64,000 nucleotides of DNA from Symsagittifera roscoffensis (Eukaryota; Xenacoelomorpha; Acoela; Convolutidae), in NCBI RefSeq assembly GCF_963678635.1, contig NC_087069.1, positions 6,801,472 to 6,865,471 on the forward strand, read 5' to 3'. Shown here one piece after another: positions 22,130 through 33,839 of the stretch. A program made the translations under genes and the position numbers. The notes beneath the pieces were generated by a model. It searched no databases. It saw only the letters and a program-made list of their open reading frames with translations, and was not told where the DNA came from. The first letter of the stretch is position 1. The number at the start of each line of letters is the position of its first letter.

Positions 22130-23520
22130 CACCCTGATACCACACGAACATTTTTTGGTGGCAACTCTTATGAGTAATTTTTGATCGATATTGTTAAAAA
22201 AGCAGGATATTATTATTGAAAAGGCCAAAACGAAACAATTTGGGTTAATTCAGCCTCAAACCTATTTTCGGATCAATTGTTTTTCTGTTTCCTACGCATA
22301 AAAATTTCAAATTTGAGACCATATGTGCATTTACCTATCTGTTAACAGGTATCATTTCAAAATTCTAATGTAACGCTTTGAATAACAGTTTTAGTAAGAT
22401 CCAACTTTTCTTTTAAATTTTCCATTTTGAGTTTTCATTATTAGGGGGGAGGGGAGATTTTAACTAAAAAAAACTTGCAAGCTAATATATCACATTGCTT
22501 AACAAACCATTGTTTTCAGTAACTTATTTTAACGACTAAATGAGGGATTAACAATTAGATTATTTGTGCTTGAAATTTAAAAAGCAACTTCATCTTTAGT
22601 TTCCTTTTTTCTCAGGTGACCGGACATAGAAGGCTTCGCAAATGATATTTTCCTTGGCGTATTTTTGAGGTTCAGCTCATGCAAAGCAGTAAAATGGGTT
22701 GAAGCTCCGACTAATGACGTGGTTTTTTCTCAATAAGATTTGCGACCATCCATTTATTACAAAATAAATCAGGATTTTGCCCTCATATGAGCACTGAAAC
22801 AATTCACGTCAAAATTTTTGTTCATAACCCCTTTATTGAACTTTCCATCAATATTACTTTAAAAAAGCATGAGATTATTATTAGACATTAGACATGTCAA
22901 AACGAAATAGTTTGGCGTAATTCAGCCTCAAACCGTTCTTTTGAACATTTTTTTTTCATTTCCTCAATATAAATTTCCAAATTTGGGACCATTTATGGAA
23001 TAAACTTTTTGTATTTAACATTCCTTTTCGCTAATTTGCAAGATAAGTAGCGCTCTGGTTATCAGCCTTGTATTTTTGACTAAAACAGATCCAGTTTTTA
23101 ATACAAAATTAACTTGTTTTTAAAATTTCAACCCAAGGTTGTACAACCGAAAACCGAAAGCCAAAAAGACCAAATAGACAAAAAAACCCACGTGAAAGCT
23201 TATAGGTCCAATTGCTTAACGAACCATCAAATTCAGTTATTCAATTTGGCGTTTAAGGGAAGGATGAACAATTATTCATACTTGAATTTATAAAGGCAAC
23301 TTGATCGTTAGTTTCCTTCATTCTCAAATGACCGGACATAGAAGGCTTCCCCACGTGATATTTCGTTTCAACAAATTGTCATAATCAGTTTTGCTCAAAT
23401 ATCTGGCTGAAATTTGTTTTATTACCCAAAAATGAATTAGGAAAAAGCGAAAATTTTCAATATTCTGACCAGCAGTGAAACGGGTTCTACACATGCAAAG
23501 CAAAAAAATGGGTTGTTTAA
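22130..23520. repeat. Old tandem duplication of ~0.65-0.74 kb
   Basis: Unit 1 (~22,130-22,777) and unit 2 (~22,778-23,520) share ordered blocks: TTAAAAAAGCA, TAATTCAGCCTCAAACC, GACCGGACATAGAAGGCTTC, CATGCAAAGCA. Divergence is high, with indels between blocks. No coding frame. Confidence 0.7.
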
Positions 23521-23529
23521 AAATAAATA

Positions 23530-24285
23530 GTGGTCAAATTTCCTCAAATAGGAAATTGTTGAAGGCACCTTGTTGAAAATAAAAGTTTGCCCTTCAAGTT
23601 TTATGGGTTGCGGAATGTTCTGTTTACAAGAAGTATTTGCTATGAATGGATGCTGCAAAGGCCCTGAAAAGTGAAAATAATTGATTTGATTACAAAGCCG
23701 GATCGATATAACTACGAACTACAAGGCTGATACCCAGAGCCTTAAATCAACTCCGAAAACTGTTTATATGGAAATTAAACATCGACGCAGAACACATTTG
23801 GCTTTTGGACTCTTTTTGTGAACTTTATATGAAGAAAACGGCAAAAAAAACAGGAGAACGGACCTGTTTGGTACTAAATTAGATGAAACTGCCTCGTTTT
23901 GTCTTGTGCTTTTTTGATAGCCAGCACTTTTTAATAAAATCGATCCAATTTAACAGTAGAAATGCTGATTTCGACTTTTCATTGTTTAAGGGGGGGGGTT
24001 ATTGAAAAAACCAAACATTTCTTGACGTCCTGATCCAATTTTCTGATAGAATAGATAAAAAACTAATTTTCATTTTTGCTTGTTTTCAAATTTAAACCGG
24101 TTAATGTACCAAGTTGTTAACACAAAAAAAAATATATTAGGAAATTGCAAATTTTATTTAAAAATACAATGAAATTGTAGCCAAAAAATGTCGGAGTTTG
24201 ATAATTTCCTTTCAAATTTGAAAATATATTTTTTTCAGGTTTAAATTTTAGAGTTTGTTGCACTCAAGTTTGCTTGTTAGTGGAT
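23530..24285. other. Spacer, nothing recognised
   Basis: AT-rich with a G run near 23,991. Confidence 0.35.
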
Positions 24286-24289
24286 AAAT

Positions 24290-24652
24290 TTTTGGGTGCG
24301 GGGGATTTGCGGACGTGGGATTTGACCCGCTGCCAACCCAAAGGTTCCCCCTTTTGTAATATTTTGAGATATCCAGTTTAATTTTTGGCTGACTGACCTT
24401 AAATTTCTTTAAATCTGCTAATTTTAAGGGGGAGCGCGCGCCGAAAAAACGCGATTATTTTGCCTGTTTTTTGTCATCGAAAATTTGACTGCGGTGCAGA
24501 ACAATTGGCCAAAACAAGGTCTTTTTATTGATTTGGGAGAGCTCGCAAAATCAATTTGGTCGACCTAAAAAGAAAAAGTTGATAAAACTTTCAATTTTTT
24601 TTTTTGAAATTTCGACACCCCCCCACCAGAAAATCCTAGGTCTGCCCCTGCT
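24290..24652. mobile_element. G-rich hAT-like element
   Basis: The right end reads GAAAATCCTAGGTCTGCCCC then TG, the inverse of the hAT-like terminus seen at 19,842. The interior has GGGGGAGCGCGCGCCGAAAA and CCAACCCAAAGGTTCCCCC, shared with copies at 39.2, 46.0, 49.6, 52.0 and 54.7 kb. Confidence 0.6.
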
Positions 24653-24659
24653 AGATCTA

Positions 24660-25140
24660 GTTATTATGGTTCATAATATTGTCCGACTTGTAGTTTTCTA
24701 TTCCTTGTCGGCAAACTGACGACGAGTTTTTCCGATCAAACTGAAAATGGGCTTCGCGACACGTCATTTTTAGCAAAAGAAATTACATTGAGATTTAGTT
24801 TGAGCGTAGAAAGAGCACAGATAGAGAAACCGAATGATTGAAAGCCGATCAGAAAAAAATTTACAAAATTTGTTTAAAAAAATAAAGAAAAAAAACCGAA
24901 TGAATAATTGCATTGAATAAAAATTGATAAAAAACATGAAAAAATCAAAAATTGAAGTTTATCTGAAATTAGGGTCGAAAAATAAAACAAATTAATTCTG
25001 GAAGATTTGAAAATGTTTTGTTTTGTTTTTTGGAAAGTTTTGCTATCATAAAATTTTTTTATAGGCGAAAGAAACTGCAAAGTTTTTTGAAAAGTCTTAC
25101 ATAGGGTCCTCAGTTTTCTCATAGCCATAAATGGCCATCA
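24660..25140. other. Spacer
   Basis: AT-rich, with one long poly-A-biased minus-strand frame (24,874-25,128) that I regard as chance. Confidence 0.35.
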
Positions 25141-25338
25141 CTGAGAGTTAGTTTCACCAAGAAGCACTATTCTTTAGGGGTAGCAAATTGCCTAGCTACC
25201 CACCTTACGAATCCGAGCTTTTTAAAATCATCGGGTAAGAACCCTTCCTAAGATTGCATCATAGGATCCGCAAAGCTAAACGCATTGTGGCGCTTATCAT
25301 TCATGGCAACTTCGGCAAAACCCATTTTCAACAAATAG

Positions 25339-25590
25339 TTTTCACAATCATCAGGGGATTCAGTAGAACACAGTCCCCCGCTACTGGTATCCACCAACAC
25401 AGAAAGTTGTACCAATAGTCGTCTCTATCTAAAGACATGCGAGACTATTAATGGCACTAGTCTAGTGGCTTTCAAGGCCGTATTCAGACATGGCAAGCGC
25501 AAGGCAAAAATGTCGAGAGACCCCCAAGGTTTACCTTTGCCGAATCAAGGCTCTCTAAGGTTCGCATTTCCGTCTCTGAGCTCAGACTAA
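25339..25590 (+). CDS. Open frame in a GC-richer block (weak)
   Basis: The block ~25,140-25,680 is clearly less AT-rich than its surroundings and shares no repeat with the rest of the window. Within it the plus strand stays open for 83 codons from 25,339 to TAA at 25,588, starting FSQSSGDSVEHSPPLLV and ending GSLRFAFPSLSSD, with KAVFRHGKRKAKMSR in the middle. There is no early ATG; the upstream TAG could be a splice acceptor (ACAAATAG). It could be an exon, a fragment of a retroelement or a SINE body. No family recognised. Confidence 0.2.
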   Translation, partial: FSQSSGDSVEHSPPLLVSTNTESCTNSRLYLKTCETINGTSLVAFKAVFRHGKRKAKMSRDPQGLPLPNQGSLRFAFPSLSSD

Positions 25591-25689
25591 ATCCCCAGGA
25601 TACAGCAAGGTAGATCCGATTACTGCGGACCCCACTGCAAAAAAACTACACCACTATAGCAGGTGCCACACTAATGTGCCATATAGGGT

Positions 25690-26520
25690 AATTGTTTGTA
25701 CACAAAAAATGAAGTTTTTTATGGAAACCACAAGAGAGACAAAGCATTTTTGAAATGTTATATGCAAGATTTTGGATATTTTCTCCACTTTTAATTTTTT
25801 TGTCAGAATATGATGGTTAGTTTGATATTAATTGCCTAACAAATATTCGGGTAGTGTCGGCATGTTTGTTTGGTTTAGAAAAAACAAAATGTGACCCATC
25901 TTAGTGGTTATATATTGGGTTCGAACTTCACAATTTAATAAGGACCCTATAAGCTTTTGTGAAATTTAAAGCAATCTTTGATCTGATCTCTTTCTGTCTA
26001 ATATCCAGCCAATCTGAAAAAAAATTGCTCAAGCTTTTTATTCTTTTTTTTACTCGGAAAATATGTACCATCACTTTTCATAAAGGCAGAAAAATTCCAG
26101 CATTTCAAGCAGAAAGATGTCAAAAACTGCCAAAATTTCAAATTTTAAAATTTCAAAAGAGTACGAAAAGCACTCGCAGGTTGAAAATTTTTTATCTGAG
26201 CTTACAGAGCCAACATCTTCGATAAGGCACAAAATGTCAGTCAAAAACTTTAGTTTTAAAAACAGGAAGTGGTTTGGGTAAAAAAACTAAAGCTGAAATC
26301 TTCATCTTATTTATAATTGTTACTACCTAGCAAGCTACAGCTATGAAACCCGCGGGCTGAAACTTTTAAGGCTCCAGTACAAGCCCAGGAGCTTAAATAC
26401 AAAATGCCAGAAGAATTTTTGGTTGAAAAAAATTGTAAGTAATAGTCCTTTTCTTCTATGGGTGAGTTGAAGTCCTCTATTCTAGCTAAACTCTAGGAAA
26501 CACGGAATTGAATGTCTCCT
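25690..26520. other. AT-rich spacer
   Basis: An 88-codon frame at 25,959-26,225 is Lys/Phe-rich and not recognised. Confidence 0.35.
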
Positions 26521-26523
26521 TAG

Positions 26524-27150
26524 TTGTTCGGACCATTTGAAAAAAAAATGATGAACTTTGCATACGGGTGTGTTAAATGATTTTGTCTTTTTTTTCGTTT
26601 CTTTTCCATGCAAAACCAAGTACCACAAATAATAATCGAAAAGGGTCGAGTGATATATCATATTAAAGCTCTTTTGGTCTTAATTCGAACGACATTAAAA
26701 AAAATCCAAAAAAAAAACTGTTTTCAAGTTGAGAAAAATTAATGTGAAGTGTTTGATTTTTGTTCTAAATTCAAGCTACTAAGGTGAGCCAACAGGCTTA
26801 CAATAGCTAATTTTTGTCTAATTAGGCCACAAAAACTTAGTTTCATTTCAACAAAGTTAAATTTAAGAGTTTTCTAATGCAAATTTGGGAATCAAAAATT
26901 TCAAAACTCAAAATATTTGTGCAAAAAAAATTGAAAGTTTTTGAATTCAATTAACTGAATTTTTTTTGTTCAAAAACTGTTTAAGAATCGGCCTACTTTA
27001 CTATGACTGTTGAATATGCCTAAGTTTTGTTTTTTTGTTCAGAACTTTTTTATCACACCTCGCTAAAATTTTCTAATTTGAAAAAAAAATTTTTTTAATA
27101 GACTATGGTCGGAATTTTTTGTGCTACTTGCACAGTAAACGGCTATCCTT
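26524..27150 (+). mobile_element. HINE-2 copy
   Basis: The 5' end TTGTTCGGACCATTTG and the internal 3' repeat ATGGTCGGAATTTTTT are near inverted copies. A hairpin TGTGCTACTTGCACA (27,120-27,134) follows, with tail GTAAACGGCTATCC. This is the same layout as HINE-1 with unrelated interior sequence. Confidence 0.65.
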
Positions 27151-27154
27151 TTTT

Positions 27155-28185
27155 CATTTATCTATCTGAATTAAACGAAGTTTATTGTTATAAAATTAGA
27201 AACAAAGAATCAATGAAAGCAGGATAAATTAAAAACAAGATGCAAATTTTATATACATGTTTCAAAGAATTTGTTTTTATGATTCATAAAGATGTTTTTC
27301 TATAATTTTTTTAATAAATAAAAATCTGCGGAAAATCTTTTTATAAATAACTTTTCAATTCAAAAAGTTCAGACATTAGCGTTTCAAAAGCGAGTTCAAA
27401 GTCAATTGAGTGCCTATGAGTTTAATGGATAAGTTATGAATTGGCCTATGAAGATTAGCCTTTGCGAATAGCCTAGACTTAGAGCTGACAATTAATTATT
27501 GAGCTAAAATAGAATAATTAGGTTATAAATTTTCTACTGAATCTAAAAAAACCCATAGAGGAAGTCTGAAACAAACTTTGACCTAATAACAGATTAAAAA
27601 CTGAAAAACCTTCAGTATTTGCTTTTCTTTGCTTTTCGGTTTTAGACATGAAAGAAAGTTCGATTCAATTTATCACAGGTCGCCCAATATTAGGATTTGA
27701 GATCACCCTCCTCACTATTTAACTGTGATGTGAATTATCATATCTAATTGGCTAAAATGTCAATCATGAAATCAAAGTTATATCTTCCACCTAAAACAAT
27801 TTAGCGGAAAAGATTTTATGTTGACAAAAAATTCTCTTAAACGAAAACTTGTCGAGATTTTATCCTAAGCGCAATACCAAATCCAAAAGATATCTGATAT
27901 TAACCCGATGCTTAGACCAATTTTGATTTACTTGAATTTTTACAAAAAAAGTTTTATGAATTATTTCGAATTGCCGAATTATTTCGTTGCCGAATTATTT
28001 AGTTCTCGACAATATACAATTTGCAAAATTTTAAATTCAAATTTTTGAGTTTTTTTATTGCGTGAAATCATTAAAATGCTGATTTCATTCGATATGTTAC
28101 GCGCGATTTACGCGGTTTTTGAACCACATAATACTTTGTCGGATAAACTTAAAAAATAAGTGTTTTAAAACTTTTCAATTTTTAC
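27155..28185. other. Spacer, nothing recognised
   Basis: AT-rich. GAATTATTTCG and GAATTATTTAG occur as near repeats at ~27,960-28,000. Confidence 0.35.
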
Positions 28186-28189
28186 CACA

Positions 28190-29770
28190 AATTGATTGGA
28201 GGTGATTAACTAATGAACTCAAACAGTCAGAAACGGTACTCTATGAGAGTAAAAAAAGTTTCGTAAACTTGAAAAGTATTTGAAGAAAAAAGCAACACCG
28301 TGCATAAGCATTTGTTCATTTATTTCGAAATTTGAAGCCGAAAGCAACCATTTTTAAGAAAATTCTGTAAATTTTAACCTGAATTATTTTATTCCCTCAT
28401 TCACATGAACTTTGAAGTAATACTATCTCAGTTAATTTTTTCAACCTAATAAGGAGTTAATCAATTCCAAAGATGATAAGAGTTTAAAAGGATTAGTTTA
28501 ATTGACCTCTTCTTAGATGAGGAGCTCAAATGACTACGAAATCGAAATCGAATTTTGATAAATTTTTAACTGAAGAATTGAAAAACAATCTTTTCGGGAT
28601 TTCTAGTTTGAAACAGTCACGTATTTTTTCGAAATTTGTACATCAACAAACTTGAAAATAAGTTTTTCAAACCGGTGTTGAGTTATCTAGAGGCGCCAAT
28701 TTTTCATGCACGTTATCACATCATAAATGTAACCATAAAAACTACATCTAAAATTGAAGGGCCATCGCATCGCAAGGGTTTGAGTAGAGTATTTTTTCAT
28801 GTGAAATCTTTAACACCGTTACAAAAAACACTTGCATTTACGCAGGGTTTCACCGAAAAAATTTCAAAAACAGATTAGAATTAAGCCAATAGTCTCCATG
28901 GTGTTGATTTGTATGTGGCCGTTGATGTTTGGGTACAACGCTCGGCCTCTAACCCGAAGGCTGCGGTTTGAATCCTGCTTTCAACATGGTTGGAGGTAGC
29001 CCAGAGTTGCAAGGTGGATCGGCTAAGGTTAATAGAATGCAACATTTTCTCCTCCACGGAAAAATGCCCAAGGTAGCTTTCCGAGGAAATAACAACCAAT
29101 GTCTATTTAAATATGGTTTTAGAGTTGTGCAGGACTGTTCATTTTTATCTTTCAATAGATTGTGAGCTCCTTTGAGTATTTACGCAGTGATTTTTAAAGT
29201 AAAACTTTGCCTCAAAATGCTCTCTTAAGATAAAATTGGCTATATGGGTCATATATTTAGACGATTTAAATATACTTAGTCTGCACACATAACTTTGTCA
29301 AGCCACTCGGTTCTGTGAAACATAATATTTTAGGAAAAACACAATTTTTATTCCTAGGTAACCCTCTCAACTTTTTTAATATGTTTAAACGGAGGCTTAT
29401 GGAAAAACTGGTAGCTCTCAAAAGGAAAAAAAAAGCTGAGGTGCAAATTTTTTTTAAAATTCTTTCAAGTAATTTGTGTTTTTCGTATTTTGTGTATTCG
29501 TTTTACCGAAAAGTCATTGTACGAAAAATACGCTTCCCTAGACTAACGCTTTCTGAAGTGCAAAAGTGGTCTGTCAGAGTAGAAAAATAAAAAAATGGTT
29601 GCACGTAGTTTTCCGACTCAAGTCCCTATATAAGCTGATCACAGGTACTGAAAAAGTCGCGTCCGATGAAAAAACGAAGATACAGTGTCATACTTGGAAG
29701 ATTTTGGTCTGCATATATACCTCAGACATGAAAGTACATCTTAAATTTAGAAATTTTAAGTAATTTTCCA
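28190..29770. repeat. Segmental repeat, copy 1
   Basis: Aligns in the same orientation with ~30,840-32,225 over long, ordered blocks: AAGGAGTTAA...CCAAAGATGAT, CTAGTTTGAAACAGTCACGTA, the SINE-like unit, TTTTTAAAGTAAAACTTTGC, and ACGCTTCCCTAGACTA. Divergence is ~20-30% by eye. Frames within (28,636-28,878; 29,315-29,763) are not conserved in copy 2. Confidence 0.7.
28915..29160 (+). mobile_element. tRNA-derived SINE-like unit
   Basis: The head GTGGCCGTTGATGTTTGGGT to GGTTTGAATCC (28,915-28,975) has A-box and B-box promoter motifs at tRNA spacing. A body follows with AAGGTGGATCGGCTAAGG and CCCAAGGTAGCTTTCCGAGG, shared with 31,521-31,770. Frames here on both strands are by-products. Confidence 0.6.
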
Positions 29771-30150
29771 CAAAAACAATAGTTAATTATAATTGGTTAC
29801 AATCTTTTCTGATTTGTTTTGAAAAAAGCTGTTTTTTTTTTAAATTGGATCATAAATTGTTCACATATCTATACTTGTTACTTTTAAGAATTTAAGTTTT
29901 TCAGGTTTGGTACATTCATTTTTATATATGTACTATTATAAACATTACAAAAATGAAGATCAGCATTTGCGACTATCCTTGATTTGAAATTGACAAAATT
30001 TTAAAGATGAACCAAAATGCGAGCTTAGAGAGTTAACTTAGCTGAAAGGTTTCTTTTAAAGTTGAAAAGAAGCTTCATAGAAGTCTGGAATTGAGCTTCC
30101 GCAAACTAACAGATTCAAAAATTGAAAAACTTTTATCAGTTTTGAACGTT

Positions 30151-30625
30151 ACGAAGGCTGTTCGTTTCAGCGCGAAGCCCTGAAACTTTCGACTGTCTTT
30201 TAAGGTCTATGAAATGTAGCGTTCGCTTTCAAAAGACTTATGCAGATTTCAAAAACACATTGAGAATTTTTTGTGAAAATTATCCCACCATAGGCTATGT
30301 AAAATACAAAAAGATAAAAATTGCAGAAGCAAAAACTTTAAATAGACAAAAAAGCGTGCATCATTTCAATTTGGAACAATTTTTAACTCGGTTAATATCG
30401 CCGCGTACGGATCAAGAGCACGAAAAAATTTCAAACCACCGAAATATATTACAAAAAAGATCACAGGTAATTTTATTTTGTGAGCTAAAAAAGTGAGCTA
30501 AAAACAATTTTTTTAAACAAAATTATGTCAAAAATTGCCAGTTAAACAGTCGAAATTTTTCTGGAGAAAGCAAAACCACCCGAGTAAAATAATTCCGTCA
30601 CCATGTTGACTAGCCCCGAAGTCAT
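30151..30625 (-). mobile_element. HINE-1 copy M, old
   Basis: Recognisable but strongly diverged: 3' hairpin region CAGGGCTTCGCGCTG, interior matches (TTGGAACAATTTTTAACTCG), and 5' side TTTCGACTGTTTAACTGG. The 95-codon frame at 30,209-30,496 is inside it and is not a gene. Confidence 0.65.
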
Positions 30626-30839
30626 TTTAATAGTAATTTTATAAACGTTTTTTCTAAAGCATTTGATGCGATCTTGCTCTGCGCGTGCAAAAACAAAACA
30701 GCAGAAAAATGTAATGAAGCTACTTGATACTCTGACCAATAATTTGGCTTCAATTTATTAATCTTCTTGAGCCCGGTAAATTTGTCACTACAATCCTCAC
30801 AACTGGTGATAATGCAAAACTTCCAAAGTTCGCTCAAAT

Positions 30840-32225
30840 CTGTAAACCGTCAAAATTTATCACTAATCGAACAGTCGGAAACGATACATTTATAACAGTG
30901 CAAAAACAATTTCAGGAACTTTTGAACTTTTTCGTAGAAACAAACAACCCCAAGCAGATGCGTACTCTTTTAATTAATTCGGACTTTGGAATTAAAAGGG
31001 ACCTATTTCAAGAAAACGTAACCTGATTTATCTTATTCGGTCATTCACCTGAACTTTTAAGTAATACCACCTCTGCTGACATTTTCGCATCTAAGGAGTT
31101 AAACTATTCCAGAGATGATATGAGCTAAAAGGATTGAATGAACAGTCTTCTTCTCAGATAATTAACTCAAATGGCAGAAGCGGAAATTAAACTTAACGAT
31201 TTGAAAAATAACACATGAATTTTTTTGAATTATATCTAGTTTGAAATAGCCACGTATTCGACTCAAAAGTTTATTCAAAAGTCTATATTTATTATTCAAC
31301 AACTTTTTGAAAAGAGTCTTTCAAAACAGCACTGAGCAATCTTGGGTAGCTCATTTGTCAGGATAAAGAATTCTACTATATCAAAACTGTTACCAAAAAC
31401 GAGACTTCAAATTTTCTTTCATGGTCTTTCAGCTGCGTTAAATAGGATGACACATAAATAATGCCCAAGAAAATAAAAACAGAATATTATTGAACCACAA
31501 GTTTTCATGGTCTTTATTTGAGAGGCCGTTGCCGAGTGGGTGCAACGCTCGGTCTTTAAACAGAAGGTTGGGCGGTTGAATCACACTTTTTCAAGGTTAG
31601 AGGGGTCTCATTGCCATCTGCATTCTCAAGATGGACCGGCTGCAGCAAAAAGGATGACACATAAATAATGCCCAAAGAAATAATGAGCGAGAAGTTAATG
31701 CCCAAAAAAATAATGCCCAAAGTAGCTTTTCAAGGAAGTAACAAACAGGGTTTTTCTAAAAATTGTTCTCAAGTTGCGTAGGAGTATTCCTTTTTATCCT
31801 TTGGTGGACTTTGAGCTCTTTTGGAGTTTTTATGAGGTGATTTTTAAAGTAAAACTTTTAAATAAACTGACCATTTTATGACAAGAATTGCTATATGGTC
31901 AATGTAGTTTGACCATTTCAATATATATTGTCTTATCAAACCGCTGGGCTCTAGGCTACAAAATACTAAGTGTTATTTCTACCTTCAAAAACTGGTGCTA
32001 ATTTGCAAAAAAAATTACGCTTCCCTAAACTATTGCTATTTGAGTTGAAAGAGCAGTTTGTTAAAAATGCAAGTTACGACATAGCTAGCCGACTCAACTC
32101 CGATTATGAGATGTTAACAAGACCTGGAGAACAAGATCTAGTGTTCAACCATTTGAAAAGAAGGGCCGATACAGATTATTGTGAAACCTCCGAAAAAAAT
32201 ATCCCTAGAGTACTGAAAAAGCTAC
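30840..32225. repeat. Segmental repeat, copy 2
   Basis: Partner of 28,190-29,770, same orientation. The 101-codon frame at 31,970-32,275 is in its right part and is not conserved in copy 1. Confidence 0.7.
31521..31770 (+). mobile_element. tRNA-derived SINE-like unit, second copy
   Basis: Head GAGGCCGTTGCCGAGTGGGT then TGCAACGCTCGG, the better-preserved A-box of the two, and a B-box-like GGCGGTTGAATC. A short piece (AGGATGACACATAAATAATG) occurs both before the unit (~31,445) and inside it (~31,651). Confidence 0.6.
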
Positions 32226-32660
32226 ATTACTGCTCGTATCTCGGCAAAGCCCTAATTAATCTGACTCCATTTTAACGTCGATAAAGTTATGTTTGTTTTT
32301 TAAAGGATGAAATTTTACAAAAAAAAAGTTTTCAAAATTTCAATTTTGAGTTTTTTTAAATCATCCCCCACGCGAAATTTAAATTTCAAAGTTTTTTTTA
32401 TTCATGGCAAATTATTATATAGACTAAATTGCATGCTTTGATTTATTTTGGAACAATTTCTAACGCACCTTAACCTCCGCTCAGGTGTTATCAGCACGAA
32501 ATATGTCGCGCCTTAGCTATCCCAGATTGACCAAAGTGGCAATCATTAAACCTTCATAGATTTACAACAAAAAAACAGAAACTAATGTATTGCTACGTTT
32601 GAGCTCAGGACAGCATTACTTTTAGAATGATTTTTAAAAAATCCGTGAAGTCGGAATATC
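32226..32660 (-). mobile_element. HINE-1 copy N, old
   Basis: Matches CTGCTCGTATCTCGGCAAAGCC, GGAACAATTTCTAACGC, and an end AAGTCGGAATATC. The hairpin is eroded. Confidence 0.55.
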
Positions 32661-33010
32661 AAAAGTTATTGTATAAGGGCAAAGCCCTAAGATGTTACTA
32701 TTTTTCAAGGATGGTGTAGTGTTTGCTTTCGTTTTGAGACAATGAATGAAATTTTTCAAAAAAAAAGAAAAAAAAAAGGATTATATCAGGCTTTAATTGT
32801 CTCAAATCAATCATCACACTCCCATATTTCAAGAAAAAATGCTCACAGGTGAAAATTCCCTTTTAATATGAGTTCAATATTATAATGATAGGTTTCGGAT
32901 GAAATAAAAAATTCCGTCAAAACTGGCTAAACTAAAAGTGGAAGTTCGTCTGGAGAAAAAAAATTATCCTGAGCACAAACATTTCGTCATATTCTTGGCA
33001 AGTCGGAAAA
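32661..33010 (-). mobile_element. HINE-1 copy O, old, internally deleted
   Basis: Starts immediately after copy N. AGGGCAAAGCCCT keeps the terminal hairpin; the interior lacks the GC palindrome; it ends in AAGTCGGAAAAA. Confidence 0.6.
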
Positions 33011-33014
33011 AATA

Positions 33015-33835
33015 TCACTCAAAATTAGTTGTTTCGGAACTACAATTTAGTCCGCTTCACGTGCACTTCATTTCATTTAATGAACTCTCACAATTTAATG
33101 ATTGCTCTATTGAATAAATCGATTTTGTTTCATGTCATGTTGATTCTTATTCTATACGCTGATTCAATTAGATAGACACAAAATATTTCCCTGCTCTTAG
33201 CTTAAAGATAACCGGTCAGCTTCGAAGTTTTGATGATTAAATATTCCATTCGCCCGATTCCCTATAGAATGCGAAATCATGTAATATCAGGCTGACTTTT
33301 CACAGTTCAACATTTATAAATCATACCCAGGTTAAAAAATTCAAACTCAATCTTTACTTAGATTTTACTTTTTTTAAGTTCGACAAAAAATAGCCAAACT
33401 TGTTACGCCAATGTAGTATAAATCCTTATTCTTTTTTTTGGAGCAGGCTACAGTTGTTCAAAGAATAATTCAAAAATGTTTTTCGAAAACACTTTTTGTA
33501 CAAAACTAATATGTTTGGACTAATTGTTTTATTGATTAGAGAAAAACAAAACAGTTAGAAGACTAGATCAAAGATTGCAGCCCTTTGAGCGACAGTGTTT
33601 TGTGAATAGCCACAAAGACGCAGTTTGAAAAAAAGCATAAAACCAGTGAAGTGAATTGTTTAAATCAATCAAAACTCGAAGTAGCATTTTACTTGTTTAA
33701 GGCAACATTAAGAGCAACCTCTCTTGAGTTTGCAAAATGTAGTAAATAAAAGGACCTTAATAAACTAGGTTTTTTCTTAATAACCTAGGGACCTAAGTTT
33801 TTTCTAAAAATAATTACTAGCTTCAAAAAATCTGC
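33015..33835. other. Spacer, nothing recognised
   Basis: No frame or repeat noticed. Confidence 0.35.
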
Positions 33836-33839
33836 GCAA

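Noticed and set aside
31970-32275. 101-codon plus-strand frame
   Set aside because: It lies in a duplicated segment and runs into a HINE copy; not conserved in the sister copy at 29.5 kb.
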